DNA from: Panopea generosa
Taxonomy: Eukaryota; Mollusca; Bivalvia; Adapedonta; Hiatellidae
Reading direction: 5' to 3'
NCBI GenBank assembly: GCA_029582155.1
Contig: CM055899.1
Coordinates: 77,564,574-77,628,573, forward strand
Length of the DNA: 64,000 bases
A program made the translations under genes and the position numbers. The first letter of the stretch is position 1. The number at the start of each line of letters is the position of its first letter. The notes under the pieces were generated by a model. That model was given only the letters and a program-made list of their open reading frames with translations. It did not search any database and was not told the origin of the DNA. Positions 22,031-33,639 of this stretch are shown here, piece after piece.

Positions 22031-24557
22031 TTATTAAAATAAAGAAAGTTATGGATAGCTGAGGGTAAACCACGTGGTAGAAATTTCAAAACCTACTCAA
22101 ATTACAAAATGTTGAAACGAAAATTCATCAATATACAAAAGAAAGCCATATAAAGCATAGAAAATAAATTCTATAATGAACTAAACGCAGCAGCAGACTG
22201 TGATAACAAATTGTTTTGGAGTCTTGTAAAGAAGAGAAAAAATAAAAGATCTCCAACTTGCTCACAAATAGAAACGGACATAGGTATAGTACGAGACCCT
22301 CACGGGATATGCGACTGCTTTTCTGATTTTTATCAAAATATATACTCACCTCTAGAATCAGATAATTTTGATGAGGAATTTAAAAAAGATATAGAAAACA
22401 AAATTGCTAAAATAACGCAGGACAATGTAGCATATAATGACAATCCTATATTAGAAGCAGATATAACAGGCGAGCATATACAAAAAGTAGTATCAAGTTT
22501 AAAAAATAGAAAGGCTGCTTCTTTTGATAACATATTTAATGAGCATTTGAAACTTGATGGACAATCTCTATTCAAAGCTTTAGCGACACTTTTTTAATCG
22601 AATCATTGTTGAAGAAAAATTTCCAAAAAACAGTAAAAAGGGTGTAATAATCCTAATATTCAAAAATAACGAAAAGAGTAGATCCGATACAAAAAACTAC
22701 AGACCAATAACGCTCCTACCTGTTATATATAAGCTGTTTGAAAAGATTATACATACGAAGTTAGTTAGCTAGATAACAAATAAAAATATCTCATTTCCAA
22801 ATGTACAACAAAATGCTTATCAAAAATATCGCGGGTCAGTTACAGCCTCATTAAAGGAATCTATACACTACAATATAGAATTAGGGAGCAAAGTATATGT
22901 ATGCCTGTTAGACACAAAACAAGCCTTTGACACACTGTGGTTACCTGGAATATTTTATAAATTGCATAAATTTGGAATACAGGGAAAGATATGGAGGCTA
23001 ATTGTAAATGCTCACAGTAACATGAACAGTTGTATCTACATAAATGGCATAAAGTCGGATTGGTTCATGATAAAACAAGGGGTCCGCCAAGGAGGAACGC
23101 TCTCAACTTTTATCTACAATCTCTTTATAGATGGCCTCTTAAATGAGTTAGAAAGCAGCAATTTGGGAATGTGCATTTTAAGTAATAAAACTGGTAAATG
23201 CACTCTTGCAGACGATCTTACACTCTCCTGCATATCTCTTCTTAATTTGCAGCAGATGTTAGACATTGTGTATATTTACTCTTCTCGATGGAGATACATA
23301 ATTAACCCCATTAAAAGCAACATCGTAGTCTTTTGGTGACAGATCGCGTGCCAAACAGTACCCTGAAGTCCACCTGGGACAGGAACATGGTAATGTTGTT
23401 ACTAATGTAAAACATGTTGGTATACACTTAAATGACAAGCTAAACCAGAACGACATGATTGATAATGCAATGATTAAAGCCACATCGTCGTTTTACTCTA
23501 TAATGCCTATCGGTCTTAACGTAAACGATGCTAATCCAGTAGTATCAGCATCACTCATTCATAAGATATGTATCCCAACTCTATTTTACGGTTCAGAACT
23601 TTGGTCCAACCTATCTGTCAAAAACATTGAACAACTAGAAATATGTTTTCGATTTTGTTCCAAGGTCATTCAAGGTTTTGAGAAACGAACTAGAACATTG
23701 ATGTGTCTGAGTATGCTGGGTTGGTATTCTATACTATCAGAGATTGATAAAAGAAAATTAGGAATTTTTCAAAAACTATGTACCTTACCACACGATATAC
23801 TATCAAAACGCATCTTAAACAGCCGTCTGTCAATGTTTGTTACTAGATCTAATAATAAACAAAGAGGTTTTATACCTGATATTCTAAAGCTTCTCAATAA
23901 GTATAACCTGACAAATTTCATAATTAATTATATTGAAACTGGTATATTTCCAAATAAAACATGCTGGAAAAGAACGGTAAAAAATGCTATCCAGTTGTAT
24001 GAAAATAAACAATGGTATGGACGAATGGGCGCTGAAGGTGTATTTGAACGGTTCATGGCATTACAAACTGTTATCGAACCAGCTATTGTATGGACGTGTG
24101 CCTCGAACAGGAACTCCTTGAAAAATTCGGCTATTGTAAGCAAAAATATGGACAGATACTCAGCCGAAAATCGCGCGTGTGTGCCATTTTTGTGAACATA
24201 TTTACCACGACGCAAACATACATATAATAACGACGTGCCCATTGACGCAATTGATCCGTCAGGACTTCATAAATTATGTGTTTTTAAGTTACGGAAACAG
24301 AATTGGTCACAAATTACTAAATATTGACAAAGAAAATATGATGAGATGCTTGCTGGGGCAGGCATCAAAGGACTTCGATAATGCTGCTGTGCATGAAAGG
24401 TTTTGCCTGGACACATTTCAATATATTGCAAAATGTATGCTTTGGATTGAAATAATTATTTGATTACTATATACATTCATCTGATGCCAGTGCATGTTGT
24501 CATGACATGTCATTGTATGCGAATGTTTACTGTCTTCTGAATTTTTGTTTTCATATA

Positions 24558-24640
24558 TGTGTATGTGTGTGTGTGTGTCTGTCAGTGTGTGTGTGTCTAT
24601 GTCTGCGTGTGTGTCTCTGTGCATGCGTGTGCAGGTGGGT
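24558..24640. repeat. imperfect TG-rich tract
   Basis: Interrupted TGTGTG runs mixed with TCTG, within the 3' untranslated part of the LINE. This explains the Cys/Val-rich frames on both strands. Confidence 0.8.
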
Positions 24641-24799
24641 ATGGCCACTGGCAAGCGAGCGAACGTGCAATTATTCATTATTGCCTACTATAATTTGCTA
24701 ATGTTCTTGTATTTTTGTTTTCATATTTGTTGTTTGTCACCTTATACATATGTTTGCATTGTGTTCATGTACCATAAAATCTCTGTAACCGGAGGAATT

Positions 24800-24807
24800 A
24801 AAGATAA

Positions 24808-24838
<31 letters not shown>

Positions 24839-24839
24839 A
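24800..24839. repeat. AATA microsatellite, LINE tail
   Basis: About nine AATA units immediately after the LINE 3' sequence; the likely 3' tail of that insertion. Confidence 0.85.
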
Positions 24840-24997
24840 AGGTCGTACAACAGTTTTTTTTCTCAGATGCAGTTCTTGCATACATATCTGCCACATCTGT
24901 AATCGAATACCTCGTACATTACCTCGTAATGTCTTGTTAAACAAAATTACTTCTCTGTATTCTGAACTATATTTCTAAATTGAACATTATCTTTATA

Positions 24998-25108
24998 TAA
25001 ACGTTCGTACAGCTATATATAAACGGTCGTACAGCTATATATAAACGGTCGTACAGCTATATATAAACGGTCGTACAGTTATATATGAACGGTCGTACAT
25101 CTATAACC
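24998..25108. repeat. 22-bp tandem repeat, 5 copies
   Basis: Units of GGTCGTACAGCTATATATAA plus AC, five copies, the first and last diverged. Each contains a TATATATAA stretch that resembles a TATA box. Confidence 0.9.
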
Positions 25109-25109
25109 G

Positions 25110-25950
25110 ATTTTTACAAAAGCTTTATGAACATACACATGCTTTGTAAGTCAACAAAAACGACAACAATATTCCACCGTCTCCACGCGGTTATATCCGC
25201 TCACTCAAAAGCAATACGCATAGGTCGTTAAGAGGGGAAGAATTTTGGCGAAAATTAATTCAGGTGATTCAACTATAGTGTTTTCTTCAAGACCACTTGT
25301 CTTTCAATAAATGCTTGAAAATCATTTGTGTCAAGCATTGCACTGAAATTAATATGTTTAAAATGTTTATTTCACGCCAGATAAACATTTTTATATTTCA
25401 TTTTTAACACTGTACGTAGATCTGCAAATACAATAATTAACTTTTACTTTATATTATATCATATTATATTAACTTTACTGACGCAACTTGGAATAGAAAG
25501 ATTATGTTGTGAAGTTTTCATCTGGTTTGGTGCAGGCTCTAATCTGAATTTCACATAAGTTTAACTCAGCTGTTGCAGTACACTTGGTTAAATCGTCCCA
25601 GGTCGTTCAATGCTTGTTTACTTTCCTTTGGAAAGCAGATGCTCATAAAAACCTACTTTCATTTGGTCACATTATGTCCATAGTGTTGATACACGCACAT
25701 ATGGTGTATCTTAACCTATCGATTTTATGCATGCTGGAGTGTTGAGATTCTTCCATAACATAAGACACACATGTTTCAACCAGAGGTCGTTGTGCTCTCG
25801 ATCTAGAATGATCTGTTTTTTCATTTAACACATAAGACATATACGGATTAACAAGTTTTATTGGTGTAAAAAGACCTAAGAACGAGTCTGGGTAATACAC
25901 ATATACCACCGTCCTTTCTCGTGTAACTTTGTCACATAAAGTAATTGGAC
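25110..25950. other. no recognisable gene
   Basis: AT-rich, without a supportable coding exon. The 80-codon minus-strand frame at 25667-25909 has no motif. Confidence 0.45.
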
Positions 25951-25951
25951 A

Positions 25952-26036
25952 GTGCGAAGCTCGAACTCACGACCTTAGTGTTGAGAGGTTAGTTGTCTTT
26001 AGGAGACAGCATGCTAGACGGCTCGGCCACGAAGAA
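25952..26036 (-). mobile_element. tRNA-like SINE head (Leu/Ser type)
   Basis: The minus strand reads CGTGGCCGAGCCGTCTAGCA (A-box region), a variable-arm-like segment, then GTCGTGAGTTCGAGCTTCGC (B-box region). The acceptor stem does not pair, so a functional tRNA is unlikely. Confidence 0.5.
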
Positions 26037-26363
26037 TTCCGATAACAATACATAACCATATGTCAAATGGCAGTGTATATCAAAGGGCAGTGTGGGGCGT
26101 GTGTACTTTTACAGAGACAGCGTTCCTACCAATATTCGATTGACTCAATTTCGTTAAGTTCAACATTTAGAAATATCTTCATTTTAATCCGAATCTGATG
26201 TTTCCTTATAACACATTAAACTACTGAACTTCAACAATATGTATGTACCTTACTTTAGAACTGAAATAACGAGTAAATCATTTATTTCATTTTCATGATC
26301 AATATCATTACGGGACCAGTTGAATCGCAAACTATTTACCCATATATGGAGAAACAGAGTATC

Positions 26364-26445
26364 TGTAGCCGGTCCTGTCTGCTCAATCGATTATGCGTCT
26401 GACTACCAATTCAGGGTCTTGAGCTCGAATTTGCGTCAGGCTGAA
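26364..26445 (+). mobile_element. tRNA-like SINE head, family C, degraded
   Basis: Contains CTGCTCAATCGATTATGCGT, then CTGACTACCAATTCAGGGTC, then TTGAGCTCGAATT. The arrangement matches the better preserved copy at 46199-46265, but the A box is degraded and no cloverleaf can be drawn. Confidence 0.5.
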
Positions 26446-26642
26446 GCCTCTGTGGTGAATGATAAAAGACATTGTTTCTCAATATGATTCAAGTGGGAAA
26501 AGTTATCAGTTATTTAGGGAGCTGGGTGTTCTCAATTACTGCTTGGCCCTTCAGAAAAACAGGAAAGATTTTATTTATATCATTGGATAACATTTGGGTA
26601 TTTCAGTGCCTATCATCAATTATGCAAATCTTTAGGCAACAG

Positions 26643-26716
26643 CCAATCAGAGAGCTCCTTTTAGCCACATGATTACATTCGACCAATAAGTCACATGATT
26701 CCATTCGTCCAATCAG
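26643..26716. promoter_or_regulatory. triple CCAAT cluster
   Basis: CCAATCAG, CCAATAAG and CCAATCAG lie about 35 and 30 bp apart. The second and third belong to a 27-bp imperfect duplication (CACATGATTMCATTCGWCCAA). Spaced CCAAT boxes are typical NF-Y sites in animal promoters. It lies about 250-320 bp upstream of the ATG at 26965. It could instead be a chance tandem duplication. Confidence 0.3.
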
Positions 26717-26964
26717 CAATAAGCTTCGTCATTTTTCTAAAACTTTTCAGCGTGAAATCACGTTTCATTATTTTGATTACATTTTCGTAAATACTTCTAT
26801 TTTCTGCAAACCACCACCTGCCCATCCACCTTCACTTTTGGAAAGTATTGTAGTCGGCGTTACATTATATAGCGGACTACCTTTGTCCTAGCGTTATAAC
26901 TAACATAGAATTTTGGCGGTAATATATCAGTTCTAGCGATTCACTGAGAGGCGACATCGAAAAG

Positions 26965-27063
26965 ATGTTCAAGAATGAAGCACCGACATTCAGTCGTAAA
27001 AGACATTCGTTAAACGGGCACAGATCTCCAGAGTCGACCAAAACTTTTATGACTGTCAGTTGA
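26965..27063 (+). CDS. possible first coding exon or short ORF, 32 codons
   Basis: ATG at 26965 opens a 32-codon frame ending TGA at 27061. It is rich in Lys, Arg, Ser and Thr (MFKNEAPTFSRKRHSLNG, then HRSPESTKTFMTVS). A weak donor-like GTCAGT lies near its end. The surrounding 26.8-27.06 kb is richer in CG dinucleotides than its flanks, as expected of a 5' exon. I found no downstream exon and do not recognise the protein. A chance frame is quite possible. Confidence 0.2.
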   Translation: MFKNEAPTFSRKRHSLNGHRSPESTKTFMTVS

Positions 27064-27069
27064 AAATAT

Positions 27070-27939
27070 GCTACGTATTCAAAGATTGTTATTTAAAATA
27101 TGTGTATTGTGTTTTATGCACACGTTTGTATATATGAGTTTGACGGTATTTTTCGCCTAGATATGCGAACAATTATATTATTATGATTCTATTTGTTTGG
27201 CAAAATAACAATTGCCCATTTTCAATTAAATTTGGAGTTTAGTATTTTATATTTCCGATATACTTAGTTACACAGAATCTGTGAACAAATGTACATAATA
27301 CGTTTAAACACATGATATTCACACATTTGAAACACACAAATGATTAGTATCGTTTTCGGAATCCTAAATAAGTTTTAGTGTTTATATATTGAACATTATG
27401 AACTTTTTGGAGTTTTCTTTGCACTATCTTTTTGGTGTGTTGGTACCCTGAGTTATTAACAATTTTACCGTGGTGTAAAAGCTCAAATGTCAACACTTAC
27501 GCAACCCTCCAATAAATTAACCCTCCATTATATGACGGTAAAAGACAGTTTGTGATTCTACTTGTTAATTGTTTCCTCTCTAATTGACTGTAGTAATCTA
27601 AACAATGATTTATAAAATAGTTATCTTCGTTAAGAACCTATATGTAAAATTTTGACTCCGATGAAATTGCTGAGCATACTTTTCCAAATGTACTTTGTAC
27701 TATATAAAGGTTTTAAATAATAACTATATTCAAATAATAAGATTTTATCATTCTTCCAGTACTAGTTCTTTGTTAGTTTAAACATATTTTATTCACAAAT
27801 AATATACAATTATATTGACAATATCACATACTAGTTAACACATGTGTATACAGTATTATGAAAGGGATTCAGAAGAAAGCGTACAGCTTTGTGAATCTGT
27901 CTCCCAAAATCAATCTATTGAATATGTGACAGTATTACA

Positions 27940-27940
<1 letters not shown>
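27070..27940. other. no recognisable feature
   Basis: AT-rich sequence. If 26965-27063 is a first exon, this would be intron. Confidence 0.4.

Positions 27941-27941
<1 letters not shown>

Positions 27942-28007
<66 letters not shown>
27942..28007. repeat. TA microsatellite
   Basis: About 32 uninterrupted TA units. Confidence 0.95.
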
Positions 28008-28009
<2 letters not shown>

Positions 28010-28087
28010 TGAATGATAGTATAAGGATCTGTAGAAGTATATATATCTTAATAGATTATGTCAAGAAACTTTGTATATTGTAACGGG

Positions 28088-28088
28088 C

Positions 28089-28138
<50 letters not shown>
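28088..28138. repeat. GA microsatellite
   Basis: About 25 GA units with one A interruption, roughly 80 bp from the TA microsatellite. Confidence 0.95.
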
Positions 28139-28319
28139 GTGGGTGAAGTTTTTCTATTCGTCTCATCAGGAATAGAAATAGCCATTGAGGGACTTAATGG
28201 TATGGTCAATTATGTACAGATATATCGCAAATAAGTTCAGATAAATGTTAGTTAAAAACAGGATTTGAAAGGATATTAAAAGTATTAACTGTTAAGTGGT
28301 TTATGCGCTATTTGAATCT

Positions 28320-28960
28320 TTTTTATGCTATTATATAGTCTTGTACTGTTAGAAATAAGCTTGTATTGATTTCAATGGATAACAAGGGGTCTCCAAACAA
28401 AAGTGTATTTACAGTTGGTTGTATGTTTAATTCTCGTAGTTTTTGTAACATAATGCACCTCTGCTCCGTATACTAAGAACAGATGAAGAGGTAATGATTT
28501 GTGTTTTCTAATAATCCACATGTACAAAGTGGGCTGTTCATTAAGTTTTTCGTGTATAGAAGATAATTATGAGGACTACAGTTCCCTCGAAATAACCATT
28601 GATTCGGTTTTCATAGGATTAAAAGTAACTAGCCATGCGTTTGCCCAGTGATTGATAGTTGCTTAGTCGCTATTGATCATTGTAGGTACTATTATATATT
28701 AACTTGTATCATCTGAAACAATTTAATTTGACAGTTTATCTGGGAGACAATGTCATTAATGTAGATTAAAAATAAATGGGGATGGAAAAATGTCATATGA
28801 CGAAATAGCTATTGCTGAAGCTCTATAAAAGATTATGCTAGTTTCAACATTTTATGGTTCAAGGGAGACAACGCAGTCTTGATTGTATCCGATAATTGTG
28901 TACATAGAATCCAATTAATTGTAAACGTATTGGAAAATAATTAATTACTTGTATACAGAA
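28320..28960 (-). pseudogene. LINE ORF2 remnant with an internal deletion
   Basis: Minus-strand translation gives decayed RT motifs. IYINDIVSQINCQI-like and SDDTS (ADD box) peptides lie at 28690-28790. ATINHWANAWLVTFNPMKTE (the W-FN-KT block) lies at 28600-28680. It is followed almost at once by the terminal finger region CTCGLLENTNHYLFICS and TLLFGDPLLSIEINTSLFL at 28330-28540. In intact LINEs several hundred codons separate the KTE block from the finger, so the middle is deleted here. Frameshifts and stops abound. Confidence 0.7.
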
Positions 28961-29205
28961 CATAGAATATCTTAACTGGTTTATCATACATATTTGTTTT
29001 GTTATGTATATATGAGAACTGAGTTAGCTTGGGAATGACACATTGGCAATTAGTAATTAGTTCGGGAGTGACCTTGATTGACAAGTGAACTGTACAACTG
29101 TACAATACTGCATACACCTCAATAACCCAGCTAACAATCTACTGCATTCTTTCTCTGGACATTGACAAAGACACTTGGTTTAAATCTATCTAAATAGTAA
29201 TTAAC

Positions 29206-29460
29206 TTATTTATATATTCGGATCCAGGCTATTATAAAATTGAAAGATTTTATTAGACTGGTAAGATCTGTGATACTGTTTTTATTTATTTCAAAAAGCC
29301 GCATTGTTAATTGTGGAATACTATATATAATTTGTATTATATTGTGAAGTACCGTGAAATGTTCATTATGTTTCAACGTTTGTCTAAATGTATTGTTATA
29401 TATGTAACAGGCTCTTTGGCCATCTTTAATGATCTTTGATAGGCTCATTACATTTAAAAA
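29206..29460. repeat. dispersed repeat shared with 34285-34400
   Basis: The segment around GATCTGTGATACTG, a T-rich run, and CAACGTTTGTCTAAATGTAT with TTGTTATAT recurs in the same order at about 34290-34400. Probably the degraded 3' part of a retroelement; an 80-codon minus-strand frame here has no clear motif. Confidence 0.45.
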
Positions 29461-29639
29461 ACCCAGCTACAGTTATGCTATATAGTTATTCACCCACGAC
29501 AGTATTCACATCGACACATGGGGGCAAACGTGTGGAGGGTCGGGGCCTGTATGATTAAGCTTGATCGTGAATTCAATCGTTGAAACACTAATTATTTGTA
29601 GAAAGAAAGGAATAACATACTTTTGATTCATTACTAGAA

Positions 29640-29775
29640 ATTTCAGGAGCGCGTGGCAGTAGTAGAGCATCGGGTCCAAGATCGAGGTGTCGTGAGTAAG
29701 ATCCTCCGCCACGGCTATGTTTGTAGTCTTTGAGCATTTAACTTTATCGAAATCCACATCGTGCCGATAAATTCT
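29640..29775 (+). mobile_element. SINE family B fragment
   Basis: Shares GGAGCGCGTGG, CCACGGCTATGT and GTCTTTGAGCA with the element at 21141-21352, in the same order, over about 130 bp. Truncated and diverged. Confidence 0.55.
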
Positions 29776-29779
29776 TACA

Positions 29780-30640
29780 TAAGATGGTCAATTAAATTCA
29801 CTAAGCGTATGAAAGTTCTAAAACGTTTTATGTGTGTCAAATTAACTTTACATAATGTTAGACGTTAGAAAGTGATGTTTTAACTGTATGCTGGCAGCAT
29901 GTTTCCAATACATGGAGCAAACGGATGTTTCAAATTCTTGTATTTGTCATTTTATAGTAGTTATCATATCAAATGCATGAATTCAGTTTTGTCATAGCAG
30001 TTTGATACATAGGACAAACACTAAAACAACAACCATAAGAATATTAGGATTTGTCGAATAAAGATAAAGTCTGGTTATTGAAGGGAAGTTACATTGTGAT
30101 TATTATGGTCTAGTGACATATTCAAACATCGTATAGTTAACTAAAATTGTTACAACACTGTACCGTGAGCTATTGTTAACAAATTGTATTGGGTGGTTAA
30201 ATAATTCAATGTTGTGATATTTTCTGAGTAAGGAACATCACTGTTTTGTAAAGCCTATGGCACACACACAGTTGTCATTGATTTATGGTAAACCAATATC
30301 ACTTATGAAAATATAGCTTTTAAAAACAACGGATTACATTATGCAATTGTGTATCATTGTTATACTCAGTATAAGCATACTCTGCTGTATTTAAAACGTG
30401 TTAATTTTTGTGCTGATATAGAGACTGTGTTGATGTGGTTTTCAGAGTTCACTAATTTTTAGCAGTATTCTTTCCTTTTGTTCTGTCTAAACTATACACT
30501 AGTAAATATCTATATATATATATACTATTCAAGTACCAATCCAGCTAGTTATGAGTGTCTCGCATTCAGATACCTTCACCAACAATGTTAAAGAGAGTAT
30601 CACAATTGTACAGGCATATTAAATGTATAGTAACATTCTT
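29780..30640. other. no recognisable gene
   Basis: AT-rich sequence without a supportable exon. Confidence 0.45.
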
Positions 30641-30925
30641 GTGAAGTTTAATCCAACAAAGACCGAATATCTTCTTATATCCTGTAAAGTCAACACCATT
30701 TACCATCCACCTGTACTTGTAAATAACTGAAGTTAGCGATCACAAACATTTTGGTATTTTATTAAAATTATCTGTCTTGGTATTAACGTATTAATTACAT
30801 TAAATAAAAAAAATGACAAAGGAATAAAATCTTGCGTAAATTTAAATACCAACTTGATGAAGTCTCATTGTAAACCATTTACACATCGTTTATTAGACCC
30901 ATTTCAGAATATGGATAAACTTTTT
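30641..30925 (+). pseudogene. LINE RT-downstream fragment
   Basis: Translation from 30641 gives VKFNPTKTEYLLISCK, then HHPPVLVNN-like and VSDHKHFGIL pieces, then PISEYG-like sequence at the end. This is the W-FN-KTE block and following LG-L-D region of a CR1/L2/Jockey-type LINE. It carries several frameshifts and stops. Confidence 0.6.
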
Positions 30926-31185
30926 GTTGTTTTTAGCATTATAGCAATATTATCGTATTATTATTGTCATTATTATTCATACTAAATTAATTTCGGTTTA
31001 ATTGATTTAATCTATTAATTATTGTTATTATTGTTATTAACTTGAATTAACATATGTTTTTCATTCAATAAGCAATCATATCAACCATGCATCTTTCATT
31101 AATTCATTAAGTTCAATAATTCTATGATCACTTGTTTCTTCTTTGTTCATTCCTTCGTTTTTTCGTCCAGTGATTAAATTACACC

Positions 31186-31276
31186 GATTCATTCATTCAT
31201 TCATTCATTCATTCATTCATTCATTCATTCATTCATTCATTCATTCATTCATTCATTCATTCTTTCATTCATTCAG
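31186..31276. repeat. ATTC tetranucleotide microsatellite
   Basis: About 21 ATTC units with one T interruption near 31262. The FIHSFIHS-like peptide in the 76-codon frame at 31143 is its translation. Confidence 0.95.
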
Positions 31277-31279
31277 AAA

Positions 31280-32350
31280 TGCTTCTACCGTCTTATTATA
31301 TAAACATAGATGTTTATATATCTGCGTATCGTCTTACAAGTATTACACTTGTAGCAAGAATGTATATAATTAGATGACGAGGGGCGGCTGATGATAAAGA
31401 GAGCATGTACAATAAATTCAACTTGTATAAAACCGGTTACCTATTCATTTTCCTTGTCGAAACGAAAACAAATGAGGTTATAGGTATTTTACAGTTGTAT
31501 AATCCGTACGTTAAATGCTTTAGTGATTTGAAATACATTCACTTATACTATTCATGTAAGTTGATGTAGGTTACATGAAACAGCAGTGGATGTATCATAG
31601 CTTCGTTTACATACATAAATTAATTGAACACTTCTTACATGATTTATTTTGGTAAAGAATACAGTATTGTACAGGTGTATTTATCGTCAGGTTAAGCATT
31701 TGTCGTCAAGATGCTAGTCTGATAAATACTTCATCGCGATTTTAATGTTTCGCCGATGGTTAAGACATTTTAGTTGATCATTTATTATTGATGAGAGTGT
31801 ATCATTGTTGAATGATTGTTTTGTCAAATATTAAGCTGTTCCTATTTTTCGGTATATGCCAATTGGCTTCGAATATCATATCATTTAAAAGTTTGCATTT
31901 CACAGGAGCTCTGTAAAAGCCGAGTGTTATCGTATCGAAATTTAAAATACGCGGTTCGATATCGAGTATATCAATGACTTCATTACCTATGACTTCTTGA
32001 TATTTAATAAGTTAGCGGATTTTATGTTATCGTATGAATGATAAATAGATTTCTGTTTCATTTTTACACATATTGCAATATCTGTCGGAGAATTGCACAT
32101 ATTTAGTCTGTGAAACTTGCATTATATAGAAATTTACGTTGGAACTGATTGGCATTGTTGGAACTGTAAGAGCTTTTAATATTCATCCACATATGCTTCC
32201 ACTCGATAATATCTAAAAAGAGTTGCTCTTCCCTTTTTTATTTCTGTATTATTTCGTGACGGGTTGTTATTGCTATGAGAATTCGTGAAGAAAAGTATTT
32301 GTTTTACGTTGAGTTTATTTGGTGGAATAAGTTTTTCTTGAAATTAAAAT
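31280..32350. other. no recognisable gene
   Basis: AT-rich sequence; no tandem structure or motif until the 73-bp array. Confidence 0.45.
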
Positions 32351-32645
32351 ATTTGTGTCTTTTATAATTATATCAATAGTTATATTGTGTTCTGTACGCC
32401 AAGTCGTCAAGGCATTTACGAATGTTTGTGTCTTTTATAATCATATCAATAGTTATATTGTGTTCTGTACGCCAAGTATTCAAGGCAATTACGAATATTT
32501 GTGTCTTATAATTATATCAATAGTAATATTGTGTTCCGTACGTCAAGTATTAAAGGTATTTACGAATTTTTGTATCTTTTATAATTATATCAATAGTTAT
32601 ATTGTGTTCTGTACGCCAAGTCTTCAAGGCATTTATAGATTTTTG
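32351..32645. repeat. 73-bp tandem repeat, 4 copies
   Basis: Units begin at GTGTC at 32355, 32428 and 32501 (exactly 73 bp apart), with a fourth at about 32572. Each contains ATATCAATAGTTATATTGTG and GTACGCCAAGT. The 104-codon plus-strand frame is repeat translation. Confidence 0.9.
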
Positions 32646-32659
32646 CGGAATTGGTTCTT

Positions 32660-33240
32660 TGAGTTTTGACAATTCTGCAATCCAGATTTGGACGAACTTT
32701 AGCTTGCCAAGGAACGTGTTTTCAGAAGTAAAAGTTCGTGCGTTCATGTTCCATATATCGAATAGTTTTTAATGTTGCTTTTTGAAAATGATTTTGCTGG
32801 TTTGTTTTAAAACGTAAACTCTTTATTTCAAAAAGTGTAAGATATTGCAGATCTGATTATAAATACTTTTCGATACCCATGCAGAAATTAGAAATTCTTT
32901 TTTTTTTTTGTAAAATTAGGATTTGGATAGTGAAGGTTTTCAATACAAGTGCATTGCCATAAGAAGTAGTTTTCTGCAGATTTCACATTATGCTTCCCAA
33001 TTACATTATAGTGGTCAAGGTCCGTATTTAGAATCTTAAATATGGTCTTAATTTGTATACATCGAATAACATTATATATTATGATCAGTCATATCTAGTC
33101 CACTATATTTAGTGTTTTGGTATAGTTTTGCCTTTGAAACTAAGAGTTCTTTATCTTTCAAAATTAAGTGGATATACTTTTCGATAACTGCGCACACCAT
33201 GAAAAAGAGGAACAAGAAGACAAAAAACAAAACTGAAACA
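32660..33240. other. no recognisable gene
   Basis: AT-rich; a 65-codon minus-strand frame at 32550-32747 overlaps the array and has no motif. Confidence 0.4.
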
Positions 33241-33560
33241 GCATGCATAATAACTCGAACAACTAAACTGGTTTCAATTGAAACTCTTTATAAAAACTGG
33301 ATTGACTTTTGGAGATAGGCGGCGGAAACAAAAACTGGTTTTGTTTTATAAAATGACAAACCACTTAACCCCTAACTATCTATATCCGATGTTGCTCTCC
33401 ATGTCGGTAATATTTCCAGATACAGCTTACGTAATCCTAATAATGTCCAAAATAGATATTTACCTTATAATCACTATGAATCATTTTTGCCATTTACAAT
33501 CTGCGAATGGAATAATGTGTCTGGCGATATGATGTTGCACTGGCTCTCACTATCGATACA
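33240..33560 (+). pseudogene. LINE C-terminal fragment, first type
   Basis: Plus-strand frames give LYKNWIDF, then RRRKQKLVLFYKMTNHLTPN, then YSLRNPNN and SFLPFTICEWNNVSG-like pieces. This matches the post-RT segment of CR1-type LINEs (GW-L-RR-KL-LFYKM-N-L-P-YL...WN-LP). At least one frameshift lies near 33310. Confidence 0.65.
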
Positions 33561-33639
33561 GTTCTGTCATCCTGTGTAAACTAAGGATGCCACAAAATTT
33601 CTCCTTCTGTCATTGGTTATTTCTCACATTGGCGTTATT

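Larger units (their letters stand above)
22040..24840 (+). mobile_element. non-LTR retrotransposon (LINE), 3' two-thirds, inactive
   Basis: Pieces of one ORF2 are collinear on the plus strand. A linker with PRGRNFKTYSNYKMLKRKF comes first, then FWSLVKKRKNKRS at about 22220. RT motifs follow: KNYRPITLLPVIYKLFEKI at about 22700; CLLDTKQAFDTLW with the catalytic Asp at about 22910; IKQGVRQGGTLST at about 23080; LADDLTLSC, the ADD box, at about 23205; and INPIKSNIVVF at about 23310. A C-terminal domain runs over 23455-24195 (FYGSELWSNLSVKNIEQLE) and a terminal cysteine/histidine finger CHFCEHIYHD...CP over 24180-24240. Lesions: a frameshift in a T run near 22595, a stop near 22770, a frameshift near 23336 and another between 24100 and 24180. 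The element ends in an AATA repeat. The endonuclease part is not recognisable. Confidence 0.85.
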
